This document shows positions 15,901 to 26,408 of a stretch of DNA of 64,000 nucleotides, piece by piece. The DNA comes from Aphrophora alni (Eukaryota; Arthropoda; Insecta; Hemiptera; Aphrophoridae): assembly GCA_963513935.1 (NCBI GenBank), contig OY740772.1:17764098-17828097 (forward strand). Reading direction: 5' to 3'. The translations under genes and the position numbers were made by a program. Positions within the stretch are counted from its first letter, which is position 1; the number at the start of each line of letters is the position of its first letter. The notes under the pieces were generated by a model. That model had not been told where the DNA came from. It searched no databases and saw nothing but the letters and a program-made list of their open reading frames with translations.

Positions 15901-16778
15901 CTTTATGACTAAAATAGATAATACGTTATCGTATTGCTTTGTCTAGCAAAATTAAATAAATAAATACGTAATTAATAAAGCAATACAATACCGAATTATC
16001 TTAATAAAACAAAGAGAAAGATTTATTCACATATTATAAAAGTGCTAATCCACTTTATGACTAAAATAAATAATACGTTATCGTATTGCTTTGTCTAGCA
16101 AAATTAAATAAATAAATACGTAATTAATAAAGCAATACAATACCGAATTATCTTAATAAAACAAAGAGAAAGATTTATTCACATATTATAAAAGTGCTAA
16201 TCCACTTTATGACTAAAATAAATAATACGTTATCGTATTGCTTTGTCTAGCAAAATTAAATAAATAAACGTAATTAATAAAGCAATACAATACCGAATTC
16301 TCTTAATAAAACAAAGAGAAAGATTTATTCACATATTATAAAAGTGCTAATCCACTTTATGACTAAAATAAATAATACGTTATCGTATTGCTTTGTCTAG
16401 CAAAATTAAATAAATAAATACGTAATTAATAAAGCAATACAATACCGAATTATCTTAATAAAACAAAGAGAAAGATTTATTCACATATTATAAAAGTGCT
16501 AATCCACTTTATGACTAAAATAGATAATACGTTATCGTATTGCTTTGTCTAGCAAAATTAAATAAATAAATACGTAATTAATAAAGCAATACAATACCGA
16601 ATTATCTTAATAAAACAAAGAGAAAGATTTATTCACATATTATAAAAGTGCTAATCCACTTTATGACTAAAATAAATAATACGTTATCGTATTGCTTTGT
16701 CTAGCAAAATTAAATAAATAAATACGTAATTAATAAAGCAATACAATACCGAATTATCTTAATAAAACAAAGAGAAAA
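916..16778. repeat. 152-bp satellite array, main block
   Basis: About 104 nearly identical head-to-tail 152-bp units, all in one orientation. Variation is mostly a few shared single-base states: GAATTATC versus GAATTCTC (the second makes an EcoRI site), AAATAAATAA versus AAATAGATAA, and GTGCTAAT versus GTGTTAAT. Single small indels occur near 10921 (TT gained) and 16268 (TA lost). The EcoRI state often alternates unit by unit up to about 8.7 kb, then is absent in nine consecutive units (about 8.8-10.2 kb), and is nearly absent after 14.5 kb. The array stops in mid-unit at about 16778, where AGAGAAAGAT becomes AGAGAAAAAT and the sequence diverges. High identity implies recent homogenisation, as in centromeric or other heterochromatic satellites. 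Confidence 0.98.
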
Positions 16779-17019
16779 ATCAATAAACAAATGGCATTCC
16801 TTACTTTAAAATATTCTCTACATCTTCGGCAGTAGTCAAGGAATTTGACATCCACAATTCTTAATCTGCTTTGGTAAAAGATTAAATGTATACTTTCCAC
16901 ATGTATGGAATAACTTAAATAATGATAATTTGCCTTTGGTAAAAAAAGTATTTTTATTACAGTGTGTTTGTAAAGTCTTTCCCCCACAACTTAACTTATA
17001 TGACCAAACCCTTTTGGGA
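16779..17019. other. Satellite flank, no gene seen
   Basis: AT-rich DNA between the satellite edge and the long inverted repeat. Short frames exist on both strands but lack any recognisable domain. I see no feature here. Confidence 0.6.
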
Positions 17020-17385
17020 CTGTGTTAAGTAGGGCGCTTTAAGTTTTGAAATTTTGCACTTCTCCCTAAAGGATAAAATTTTTTAGTATTCAAAATCTTC
17101 AAATGGGAACCCGCATCTTGTGACATTTCAAATTAAAGGGAAATAAAACGATTATGGCGCTCACGAAATATTTCTTGGATTACCATAACCAAAATGGCAC
17201 CACAAAATGTATTTGAGACTTTTGAAATTTAAAAATCGTTAAATTTGTGAAAATCAGAATACTAAACATTTTTCTTAATGTTTGCCAGATTAATCTGAAA
17301 GAAGCATTCGGGATTAAAATGCATTTAACCTGCCCCTCAAAAGTGTGATGAAATTTGGGCAAACTCAAATTTTATAAAAGAACTA
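17020..17385 (+). repeat. Left arm of a long inverted repeat
   Basis: This stretch matches the reverse complement of about 17695-18112 in order along its length. Shared blocks include CTAAAGG, AACCCGCATCT, GTGACAT, CATAACCAAAA, AAAATCAGAATACTAAAC and GAAGCATTC. Divergence and indels are substantial, so this is an old foldback or two copies of a dispersed repeat inserted head to head. No transposase is visible. Confidence 0.75.
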
Positions 17386-17633
17386 CTTTAAGTGTCGTAT
17401 CCAATATAATTCCTTTTAAAGGCAAAATTAATGACAACAACAAATTTCACTTTTAACTTTAATAAAAATGTTACTTCAAAATGTGGATGATATTTTCTAA
17501 AAAATATATCGTTTTTTTAAAGTTAGTATGAGTTAAGATTTCGAATTCACAGTTGTTTTGTCGTGATTATTTAGATTAAGTTTTTAAACGAAATGTAACT
17601 ATCATGCTAACTGTAAAAATACAATAAAATTGT

Positions 17634-17652
17634 TTATATATATATATATATC
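17634..17652. repeat. Short (TA)n microsatellite
   Basis: A run of alternating TA of about 19 bases lies in the spacer between the two arms of the long inverted repeat. Confidence 0.9.
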
Positions 17653-17694
17653 TCATACACATTTAAAAAAATTAATTTGTTTAATAAAAGTAGA

Positions 17695-18112
17695 AGCGAA
17701 TTTTTTTTTGCCACATGACATGACGTGATTCTTATTTTTGTATTTTGAATGTGGCCAAAAGTACCACACATTAGGAGGACAGAAAAATTCAGTTCAGCGT
17801 TGAATGCTTCTCTCTGATTAGTCAAGCATATATTTTTAATACTGTTTAGTATTCTGATTTTTAAAATTTAGCGTTTTTATAATTTAAAAATTTCAAATAT
17901 TATTATATATTGTCCCACCGTTTTGGTTATGAACACCCAAAAAAAAATATTATATTAGTGCTATTATTATTGTTATTAATTTAAAATTTGACATGTCACT
18001 AGATGCGGGTTCTTATTTGAAAAAATTGATCTCCTCCATAATTCCGCCTTTAGGAGAGATTCAAAATCCCAAACTATCATAAACAGAAAATTTAGCTGAC
18101 CTAGTTAACAGC
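17695..18112 (-). repeat. Right arm of a long inverted repeat
   Basis: Reverse-complement partner of 17020-17385. The arms are separated by about 310 bases, including the TA run. If transcribed, the pair could form an imperfect hairpin of more than 300 bp. The outer ends (CTGTGTTAAG on the left, CTGTTAACTAG on the reverse complement of the right) still align. No target-site duplication could be assigned. Confidence 0.75.
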
Positions 18113-18694
18113 CTCGAAATGGTTCGGTTCTAAGTTTATAAAAAAAGAGGGAGATTTTACTATTACAATTAGGATGTCTTTAAGGTAAATATTTTCCAAT
18201 TATCCAAGCAGAGGAAGAGAAGAATTCATGTTTGTCTTGCCTGAAATAATACACATAAAGTGTTTTTAATAATAATTGGTTTAACTCTTTCTCCCAATGT
18301 GCCTTGCTAAGAAGTTAAGACATACTGCAATCGTGTCAAATAGAGAGACGTATTAAAAGTAATCGGTTTAAATGAGTTGTGGGAATAATAAAAATAATAT
18401 ATTTATTAGACTTAGACAAGTCCTTATCTTTGGTTCACGTTTAATTGACAATGTGTATTTAATATAGCCAGGAATTATAAGCATACAAACCATCGTCTAA
18501 AACAAAAAAAAAGGTATGCAAGACATACATAACTCTTACGGTTTCGAAAAGAAAAAAAAATCCTACAAAAATTAAAAGATAAACAGCTGACTTTTCTCTA
18601 TAAAATATAACTTAAGACTACGGGGTAAACTCACTTGTGATTGTGATTGTTGACACTACCAGTAAATTAATTTAATACACTGCCAACTAAATGT
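18113..18694. other. AT-rich DNA, nothing recognised
   Basis: No gene, tandem repeat or clear transposon end was seen in this stretch. Confidence 0.55.
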
Positions 18695-18782
18695 GAAACA
18701 GACTATAATCAAGTCGTAACTTCATCACTCGATATCAAACAGACTACAGTCAAGTTGTAACTTTATCACTTGATATGAAACA
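18695..18782. repeat. 41-bp tandem duplication
   Basis: Two adjacent copies begin at 18696 and 18737 (AAACAGACTA...), each ending in a TCAC-TGATAT block. A short third start (GAAACAATAA) follows. The copies differ by several transitions. Confidence 0.85.
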
Positions 18783-18810
18783 ATAAATTGTAAAAATAGA
18801 AGACTCTCTG

Positions 18811-18935
18811 GATTGATTGACTGCAAAGAACAGTGATGTATCAAAATTGACTGGCGTTTTTCATCCATCAAATCGTTTTGGTCAGCGAAATAATGATGTA
18901 TAACTCTCCAGTGAACATCAATCAAAACATCATAT
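18811..18935 (+). repeat. Dispersed repeat D, copy 1
   Basis: Aligns with 28424-28570 in the same orientation. Shared blocks are TTGATTGA, CAAAGAACA, AAAATTGAC, TTTGGTCAGC, AAAATAA/GAAATAA and CATCAATC. Divergence is high. It is presumably an old, non-coding mobile element; its ends were not found. Confidence 0.6.
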
Positions 18936-18960
18936 GTCAAGTAAACAGTTCATTGATAAC

Positions 18961-20258
18961 GAGTTATCTAATGAATACTAGAGTTTCATTTCCCCCCAAC
19001 AAAATAGGATTATAACTTTGATCAGAGAGTATTGATGATCTGTAAACAAGCCGAGTAGAACAATTAAAACGGTTCAAAAATATTGCACAAACTTGTTTAA
19101 AGAGTAATCACTAAAATTAAAACTAATCGTCACAAAAAATGACAGTTTGGAATTTTTCAGTCAAAATATAAATAGAATAATGATTCAGTCTTTCATATAA
19201 AATATTTATATATTTAAAAATAAGGACCGAACTGAGTTGTATTTGATTTAAATAGAGCTTCTAATGACGACAGTAAATGATCATTTTGCTTATTATTCGA
19301 TAAACATATAATAACTTACTTATGATTTTTAACACGGATTTAGGTCATTCTTCTAATTCCACTAAAATTTTGTTGAAATTGGTAGAGATGATTTTGAAAA
19401 ATAAGGTATTTTATAATACGTCTTTTTTTCACCGCTAACTTACTAACCTGCATTTTTTCGAGATGACTACCAATAATTCTTGTTAGGGACCTTAGAGACT
19501 ACACATGAGCAAAATTTTATCAAAATCATTAAATCCGATTTTAAGAAAATTTGTAAATTGTGTTTTTTGTCTGTTTGTAAGTGGCAATCCATCTAACAGA
19601 CAATACGATAAATAATATATTACAAACTTTGCATTTATATTATTTGTATTATCCCACATTTAGGAAAAAAAAAACCGGTATGAAAAACAAATGACATTGA
19701 GGTAAAAACTATAGAGTTCAATAAATTTTGTTTTGGAAATATTTTGTATGGGATATCAAATATAACTAGTTATTCTGATTAGGAATATGTATGTTTATTT
19801 GACGAACAAAATAATATATTGATCCTAAGCAACTTAAAATACTACGACTTTATATAAATAACAGAACTTATACGCTTACTGACAGTAATTCCTGTAGTTT
19901 TAGCACACTTGATGCTTTATGTTTTCTCTAGGAACTCGATACAAGTTTTCTTAAAACAAATATTTGTTCTTTTAAGAATCAAATTTTAAGGTAGACTATC
20001 AACAGTTTTAAAAAAGTCCCTAGGTATTACTAAAACGCAACCAAATTCTAAGTTTCATTTAAATCGGTTCATGTGTTTTAGCTGGGAAGCACTGCTCATA
20101 CGATAAATGACAGAGATCATACCAAAATCCGTTTCTTTATTTTTAACTGCACATCGTTTTCGACCCATCACACAACGACATATAAGCCCAAAACTTTTTT
20201 TTCCTTCACTCATTACGCTTTGTATGTGTGGGAATGTAAAAATTGACATTTCAGAGTC
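18961..20258. other. AT-rich DNA with decayed repeat tails
   Basis: No gene recognised. Around 20030-20105 there is a weak match to dispersed family C, with AAATCGGTTCATGTGTTTTAGCTGG. Around 19340-19580 there are phrases such as AAAATTTTATCAAAATC that recur in old repeats elsewhere in the window. Confidence 0.45.
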
Positions 20259-20461
20259 AATTAGCAGGATTGTATTGGTGTCAAACTTTTATATCGCAGA
20301 GTTTTATAAATTGATGTGTCCTCCCCCTTGATGAGTGATGGTCATTAAAAGACCAGATATCACTTATTAATATTCTCTATTATTGAGAAACCATGTTTGG
20401 CGTTGGTACATTGACAATCTGCCAACAACCCTTTCTAACCCCCCAGACAACCCTTAATATC
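20259..20461 (+). repeat. Dispersed repeat A, copy 1
   Basis: About 200 bases that reappear as the reverse complement at about 30243-30443. The core, from TTGATGAGTGATGG through AGACCAGATATCACTTATTA to CATTGACAATCTGCCAACAA, is nearly identical. Identity is well above that of the other old repeats here. It is too short to code and lacks a recognisable Pol III box or terminal repeat. Confidence 0.85.
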
Positions 20462-21298
20462 AATTTCCGTAAAATAATCCCATCAGTCGGTTTCGATTCT
20501 AACTGATAATGCATGATTTTAATGTAGAGTATATTCAATGAAATAGTAAATTTTTGATGTTCAAAGCCTTATTTTTATTTCATAAATGTAAAAGAATTTA
20601 CAATCAATTTCGTTCTTTTAATTTAACAATCTCTACGACGTGGGGTTTGGGGGAGTAGAAGTGTAATAAATACATACGTCATTCAAAATTTTGAAATAAT
20701 TTTATATAAAACACATGAAGAGAAGTGCAACTTTTAATACATACAGCTTTACCAATAGTGACGAGTGTAACTAAAACTAATATGATAAAAATAAATTTTG
20801 TCTACAGTTGTTGACAAAGTGGCATCTTGTTCATTTAAATTAGTTTGCAAAACAGCTGATTTCTCAACATTTTCACTTTGCCCATTACTTTGCTCTCTCC
20901 GAATGGCAACTGAACAAAACGAAATTTAAGTTAAGTTTATTTGAATTGATTTATATTATACAGGAAATGTTCCGTATGTAGGTTAGATTATTTCTTACAT
21001 GTAAAATAACATAAATAAACAACAAAACAACGTTTTAAAATTGAAAAAGGAAGTAATTATTCATGAAGATGATTGACAGTGTATGTACACGGAGAGTATT
21101 TTTCCTTTGCCGAGTTTTGAAGTTGGCAATCCCGTTTACTCAACAATACACCTAAGTTATTTGTAATATTCATAAATAACATCAGTTTTGACGTGAGGTT
21201 AAACATTACTGTATTAAATTAATGTTTTATTAAATTGTGTTACTGCTGAAGTATGATTTTTATTTGTCACAAAATAACAAATGTAGACAAAGTTTAAT
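20462..21298. other. AT-rich DNA, nothing recognised
   Basis: No gene, tandem repeat or clear transposon end was seen. Confidence 0.5.
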
Positions 21299-21396
21299 GT
21301 GCAATTCGTGAGCAAAGTGTCTTTTTTAAACTAGATAAAATTGACGCACGAGGCTTGCCGAGTTTAAAAAAGTGCCACTTTGCTCACTAGTTGCAC
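21299..21396. repeat. Hairpin with arms of about 35 bp
   Basis: The left arm begins GTGCAATTCGTGAGCAAAG and the right arm ends ACTTTGCTCACTAGTTGCAC, which pair with few mismatches. Pairing continues through TTTTTTAAAC and GTTTAAAAAA. A central ~28-base segment contains GACGCACGAGGC. It could be a small foldback element or a structured RNA. Confidence 0.8.
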
Positions 21397-21769
21397 AAAT
21401 ATCTATTGAAAAAACATTGCACAATCTTTTTCGTTCACCCATCTTCAAAACAAAATTAAAACTATCAAAAATAATCATTGTAAAATATTTCAGTTCGGTA
21501 GGTGTTAATTATAAAGTGGAAATGAACCACGGACGATATCTTTGGAAACAATATACATGTAAAACAATGACGTAAACTTCGCATATGCAAGAAACACGTA
21601 CATTGAATTTGATAAAATCGAGCTTTACAACGGCTGTAAAAGTGAGTTTTTATTTTTGTCAATATCTCTAAACCGGTAATAAACTTAAGACTTTACACAC
21701 AGATCGTTAAATTTTATTTTATATTGAATGAAATAAGTTTTTTTTGAAGTATTGGCGTTTCTAAAAATT

Positions 21770-22160
21770 TCTTAAAATGGTCATCCGTCAGTGAATAAAA
21801 TACGTAATGGCTCAAAATATGCAACAACGATTTTGTTCAAATTTTAGTGAAGAGTGAAGATCAATGACATAAAACCTCTGAGAATTGGAAGCCATATTAC
21901 GGTTCAAGAATAGTTGGCAAACAATATGAACCTCCATCGCGTCATTAAAAATTTGATTTTAATCAAATAGGATTTATACTGGGGTACGTGTTTATATATT
22001 TTCTTTTTAAACTACGTCCATTTCATTTTCACTTTTTGATTAGTAATTACCGAACTGCTATTTATGTCGACAAATAAATTTGGTTGTTTTTATTTGCTTT
22101 TGGGAATGGGTAAACTAGAAAGTTTACACAATATATTGTTCACTCTTTTAAAACTTAAAT
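21770..22160 (+). repeat. Dispersed family B, copy 1
   Basis: Old repeat sharing ordered blocks with 36225-36460, 52260-52720 and 53840-54310: a TACGTAAT-T-CTCAAAAT block, GATTTTAATCAAATAG, ATTTACGCTGG-like phrases, and a 3' block with GTTTTTATTTGCTTTTGGG and TTTACACAATAT. Fragments in the opposite orientation lie at 21405-21465 and 33325-33400. Non-coding and highly diverged. Family name unknown. Confidence 0.6.
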
Positions 22161-22612
22161 CTAACACGATTTCCCAACTCTTTCTTTGGTACCTCACAAT
22201 CAGCACATAAGACTTAAATAGCTTTATGAACTATTCGCCATCACTTCAAATTATTCTCACCTTAGTAATTTGACAATTCAAAAATTTCTAAATCATAATC
22301 CGAACTGTAGACAACATCCGTGCTTTAAAGTTCTCTTTACCCAAAAAAATTAAGAGCTCACTCACAAAGTAAGAAGACAAGCTAAATAATGTACTCATCT
22401 GCAAAACTCTTGTTAGATAACGCTGCACGAAAACTCAACTCAACTTATGTTAATTATATTTTTTTATACAAAAGAATAGTAGAAATTGTTAACGTGGCTG
22501 GAGCCCAATGAGAGCCCTGACATTCCAGTCTTGAAAAACAGACAGGGAATAAGGAATAGAGAGAATCTGAAAAACACAAAATCAAGAAAGAAAAACTAAA
22601 ACTGTTTAAATT

Positions 22613-22770
22613 ATCCAATTATGTTTATTACACTACCATTGCGTGAATTTCTACGGTAAAGTAATCATCCTCAGAGAGAAGTGTTGATCATCAGTTTAAC
22701 TATAACTCTCTGAAGATGATGAATATAACGTCGAAACGTATATTTGGGTTGTATAATAAACATAACTGGA
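22613..22770 (+). repeat. Foldback element with hammerhead-like core
   Basis: The outer arms ATCCAATTATGTTTATTA (22613-22630) and TAATAAACATAACTGGA (22754-22770) are reverse complements with one mismatch. Inside lies a second pair, TCATCCTCAGAGAG (22665-22678) and CTCTCTGAAGATGATGA (22706-22722). The right half reads CTGAAGA, then a possible 4-bp stem (GATG/CGTC), then GAAAC, and a GTA directly before the outer arm. This order recalls a hammerhead ribozyme core (CUGANGA, helix II, GAAA, helix III, UH). Such motifs are known in the terminal repeats of Penelope-like retroelements. An extra U after CTGAAGA departs from the consensus, so activity is doubtful. Confidence 0.55.
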
Positions 22771-22879
22771 CTATTTGTGGTTTGGGGATAATTTATATGC
22801 TTTGTTGGGAATTTCGCTACAGCAGTTTTTCGACGTTTAAATTGACTGAGAGTAAAAATATCTCCAATCAACAAGGTTG

Positions 22880-23659
22880 TCCATGTTAGATGATGGAATA
22901 TGAGTGATACTGGAATGTAATTGAAGGATCCTTAAGAAGAGCTCCAAAAAGACTCCAGTAAAAGAAAAACAGCTGTGTGCAGTAGATGAAGGAGGGCGGA
23001 TTAGTTAAGGAACAAAGTTTTTACCGTTTCGCTTATCGATAAGGAAGTATTTGGAAAGTAAAGGGTCCTCTTCGATATAGGTAAACCTTTAAGCGTGAAT
23101 TTCGAAATAGAAATAAGGAGAAGAATCTGGACAGAGAAAAGGACTAAGATGTTTGGTCTGTATGGACACCCACCCCCATCCTGGAAGAGGTAAACGCCTC
23201 CATGAAAGTTTTGCCTACTTAGCTATAGTACTCATAAGCAACTTGTATTCCTGGATTGGAAGCAAAGCCATCCATTTACTATCTACAGAGTGGTTTTCGT
23301 TTTATTTAATAAAATATAACCAAATACGAGTTGACATTTTTCTAACCTAAAATTAAAACTTATTTAACCAAACACATTATATCCACTCCATTATACTCAA
23401 CTATTAATTTCCCAACAAAAAAAATAAATCAAAGTATAAATCAAAGTTAACAAAATAATTTCAATATTTTTGCACAGATTATAAATTACAACAGATAATA
23501 TTATGATTTACACAACTTGTAAAAACCGCTCTAATGGAAAACATTAACAAATTGTGTTTTGACAAGTGGTGACAATATATAGGCTGGCAATAATGTTTCC
23601 AATTTATTGATTTATTATATTATTCAATTACATTATCTGCACTTTAATGCATCGTTCAT
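22880..23659. other. AT-rich DNA, no gene seen
   Basis: Only short unsupported frames. The stretch near 23150-23200 is locally GC-richer but I recognise nothing in it. Confidence 0.5.
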
Positions 23660-24073
23660 TCAGATTTTATTTCCTTCATATCTTTTCATTTTATACGTCC
23701 GATTATTGGAAATATTATCGATTACATCTTTAGTAGTGGGTGATGCATTGAATACGATATGAGTGTTTATAGGTCTGCTTTCACAACCCCATTCCCATCC
23801 TATGTTTTTCATTACTTGAAGTTTAGTTCTAATTTTGTTTTCTAATCTCTTACATATATGTGTAGAGAAAGTATTGCAATACCAAAGAAATATATTTTGT
23901 GATATTTGAAAGTTGCTGTAAAAAATATACAATGATAACTGTTTGTCTCCAGTCTCTCCAATGAGATGTAAACTAAACAATTGAACTGATGGTTGTGTTT
24001 CGTTATTTGTAAGACTTCTTTTTTTTGGAAAACTCAAAATTTCATAATTTGGGTATCTGCTATAAAAGTTCAA
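23660..24073 (-). CDS. Unassigned 137-codon open frame
   Basis: This is one of the longest uninterrupted frames outside the GC-rich minisatellite. The nominal start is a TTG, so it is more likely an internal exon or a relic than a complete gene. A TTTTATAGCAG just inside its 5' end could be a splice acceptor. The translation has mixed composition without simple repeats. It has a C-terminal half rich in Asn, Thr and Lys and a stretch NIGWEWGCESRP. I recognise no family, signal peptide or membrane segment. With stops expected at roughly 8% of codons in such AT-rich DNA, a frame this long is unusual but not impossible by chance. It lies 100 bases from the solo LTR in reverse orientation. I give no function. 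Confidence 0.2.
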   Translation of the reverse strand: MNFYSRYPNYEILSFPKKRSLTNNETQPSVQLFSLHLIGETGDKQLSLYIFYSNFQISQNIFLWYCNTFSTHICKRLENKIRTKLQVMKNIGWEWGCESRPINTHIVFNASPTTKDVIDNISNNRTYKMKRYEGNKI

Positions 24074-24175
24074 AATTGTGACTTTTTGTTTTTCTTATAT
24101 GTTACCGTTAAAGAGCCACAGAAATCGTAATGATCAGAATTAACACAAAAATTATTATTCTAGAGTTATAGATAA

Positions 24176-24179
24176 AACA
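24176..24179. repeat. Target-site duplication AACA, left
   Basis: AACA directly before the TG that opens the LTR. The same four bases follow the closing CA at 26930-26933. Confidence 0.6.
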
Positions 24180-24339
24180 TGTTACCGTCACCGCCAAGGA
24201 AACTAGTTCACCCTACTAGTTTCCCACAATCTACACGGAAAAACCTGCCAACACTCACAGGCATCAATTCCCCGGCCTTAAACGGCTCTGCTTCGGCCAA
24301 TCTCCACATTACAAGCCCCGCACAAGCTACTTGTCTCTG

Positions 24340-24547
24340 ATTGGCCGACAGCTCACGTGAAGCATCTAAAATTCCGCGGCCACAACAATGGCAATCCGCG
24401 ACCAAACTCCGAACCAATCTCACACACATCGCACGTTGTAATTGGTTCGCTTATCGGGAAACTTAAACAATAGACGGATCATTGTCTAGGAGCAAACCAA
24501 TCCTAGGCAAGCTAAGCTACAAGCTAGCAGAGCCAAAATTGTATAAG
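24340..24547 (+). promoter_or_regulatory. Predicted LTR promoter: CCAAT boxes, E-box and TATA
   Basis: ATTGG at 24340 and 24441 and CCAAT at 24414 and 24497 make four CCAAT-type boxes within about 160 bases. A CACGTG E-box lies at 24354-24359 and TATAAG at 24542-24547. This spacing is promoter-like. A TCAGT follows at 24558 but is only 16-18 bases after the TATA, too close to be its usual initiator. Transcription would run into the minisatellite. Confidence 0.5.
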
Positions 24548-24644
24548 TACCCATTTCTCAGTGACAAAATCAACACACCTCCACCAGGAGACCAACTGGC
24601 AACACATCTCCACCAGGAGGCCAACTAAGAAACACTCCTCTTCC

Positions 24645-26186
24645 GGGAGACCCAGCAGCAACACGATCACTTGTCAACCTGGACACCTGCCAGGAACACT
24701 TCTCCTCCGGGAGACCCAGCAGCAACACGATCACTTGTCAACCTGGACACCTACCAGGAACACACCTCCTCCGGGAGACCCAGCAGCAACACGATCACTT
24801 GTCAACCTGGAGACCTGCCAGGAACACCTCCTCCGGGAGACCCAGCAGCAACACGATCACTTGTCAACCTGGACACCTGCCAGGAACACTTCTCCTCCGG
24901 GAGACCCAGCAGCAACACGATCACTTGTCAACCTGGACACCTACCAGGAACACTTCTCCTCCAGGAGACCCAGCAGCAACACGATCACTTGTCAACCTGG
25001 ACACCTACCAGGAACACTTCTCCTCCGGGAGACCCAGCAGCAACACGATCACTTGTCAACCTGGACACCTGCCAGGAACACTTCTCCTCCGGGAGACCCA
25101 GCAGCAACACGATCACTTGTCAACCTGGACACCTGCCAGGAACACTTCTCCTCCGGGAGACCCAGCAGCAACACGATCACTTGTCAACCTGGACACCTAC
25201 CAGGAACACTTCTCCTCCGGGAGACCCAGCAGCAACACGATCACTTGTCAACCTGGACACCTGCCAGGAACACTTCTCCTCCGGGAGACCCAGCAGCAAC
25301 ACGATCACTTGTCAACCTGGACACCTACCAGGAACACTTCTCCTCCGGGAGACCCAGCAGCAACACGATCACTTGTCAACCTGGACACCTACCAGGAACA
25401 CTTCTCCTCCGGGAGACCCAGCAGCAACACGATCACTTGTCAACCTGGACACCTACCAGGAACACTTCTCCTCCGGGAGACCCAGCAGCAACACGATCAC
25501 TTGTCAACCTGGACACCTACCAGGAACACTTCTCCTCCGGGAGACCCAGCAGCAACACGATCACTTGTCAACCTGGACACCTGCCAGGAACACTTCTCCT
25601 CCGGGAGACCCAGCAGCAACACGATCACTTGTCAACCTGGACACCTACCAGGAACACTTCTCCTCCGGGAGACCCAGCAGCAACACGATCACTTGTCAAC
25701 CTGGACACCTACCAGGAACACTTCTCCTCCGGGAGACCCAGCAGCAACACGATCACTTGTCAACCTGGACACCTGCCAGGAACACTTCTCCTCCGGGAGA
25801 CCCAGCAGCAACACGATCACTTGTCAACCTGGACACCTACCAGGAACACTTCTCCTCCGGGAGACCCAGCAGCAACACGATCACTTGTCAACCTGGACAC
25901 CTGCCAGGAACACTTCTCCTCCGGGAGACCCAGCAGCAACACGATCACTTGTCAACCTGGACACCTACCAGGAACACTTCTCCTCCGGGAGACCCAGCAG
26001 CAACACGATCACTTGTCAACCTGGACACCTACCAGGAACACTTCTCCTCCGGGAGACCCAGCAGCAACACGATCACTTGTCAACCTGGACACCTGCCAGG
26101 AACACTTCTCCTCCGGGAGACCCAGCAGCAACACGATCACTTGTCAACCTGGACACCTACCAGGAACACTTCTCCTCCGGGAGACC
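24645..26186 (+). repeat. 64-bp minisatellite inside the LTR
   Basis: About 24 tandem units of 64 bp, one shortened to 62 bp near 24820. Near-identical units differ mainly at one A/G site (ACCTACCAGG versus ACCTGCCAGG). Unit contents include GGGAGACCCAGCAGCAACAC, GATCACTTGTCAACCTGG and AACACTTCTCC. Degenerate partial units precede it (24575-24645). Because 64 is not a multiple of three and the unit has no forward stop in any frame, all three + frames stay open across the array and appear as 482-690 residue proteins. Their starts are GTG or TTG codons. I do not call a gene. Confidence 0.95.
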
Positions 26187-26280
26187 TGCAGTGGACAACT
26201 CACAACACACCCTCAACAAACATCATCTCAATCACTTCGCCTTCTAGAAACTAACACCACACTTCTCCTGACGCGAGACT

Positions 26281-26408
26281 CACAGGGACCATCTCTCCCA
26301 CGGCCATCTTACGCAAGGCCAAGAGACCCATCACTCACACACTTCACAGGGACCATCTCTCCCACGGTCTCCTTACGCAAGGCCAAGAGACCCCTCACTC
26401 ACACACTT
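26281..26408 (+). repeat. Two-copy 64-bp duplication downstream of the minisatellite
   Basis: CACAGGGACCATCTCTCCCA starts at 26281 and again at 26345, exactly 64 bases apart. The unit holds TTACGCAAGGCCAAGAGACC. The period equals that of the upstream array although the sequence is clearly different, suggesting a very diverged older tier of the same tandem. Confidence 0.85.

Noticed and set aside
916..16778. CRISPR-like array
   Set aside because: The repeats are contiguous 152-bp units without unique spacers, in animal DNA.
24558..24562. TCAGT initiator for the LTR promoter
   Set aside because: Only about 18 bases from the TATA box, closer than the usual ~30.
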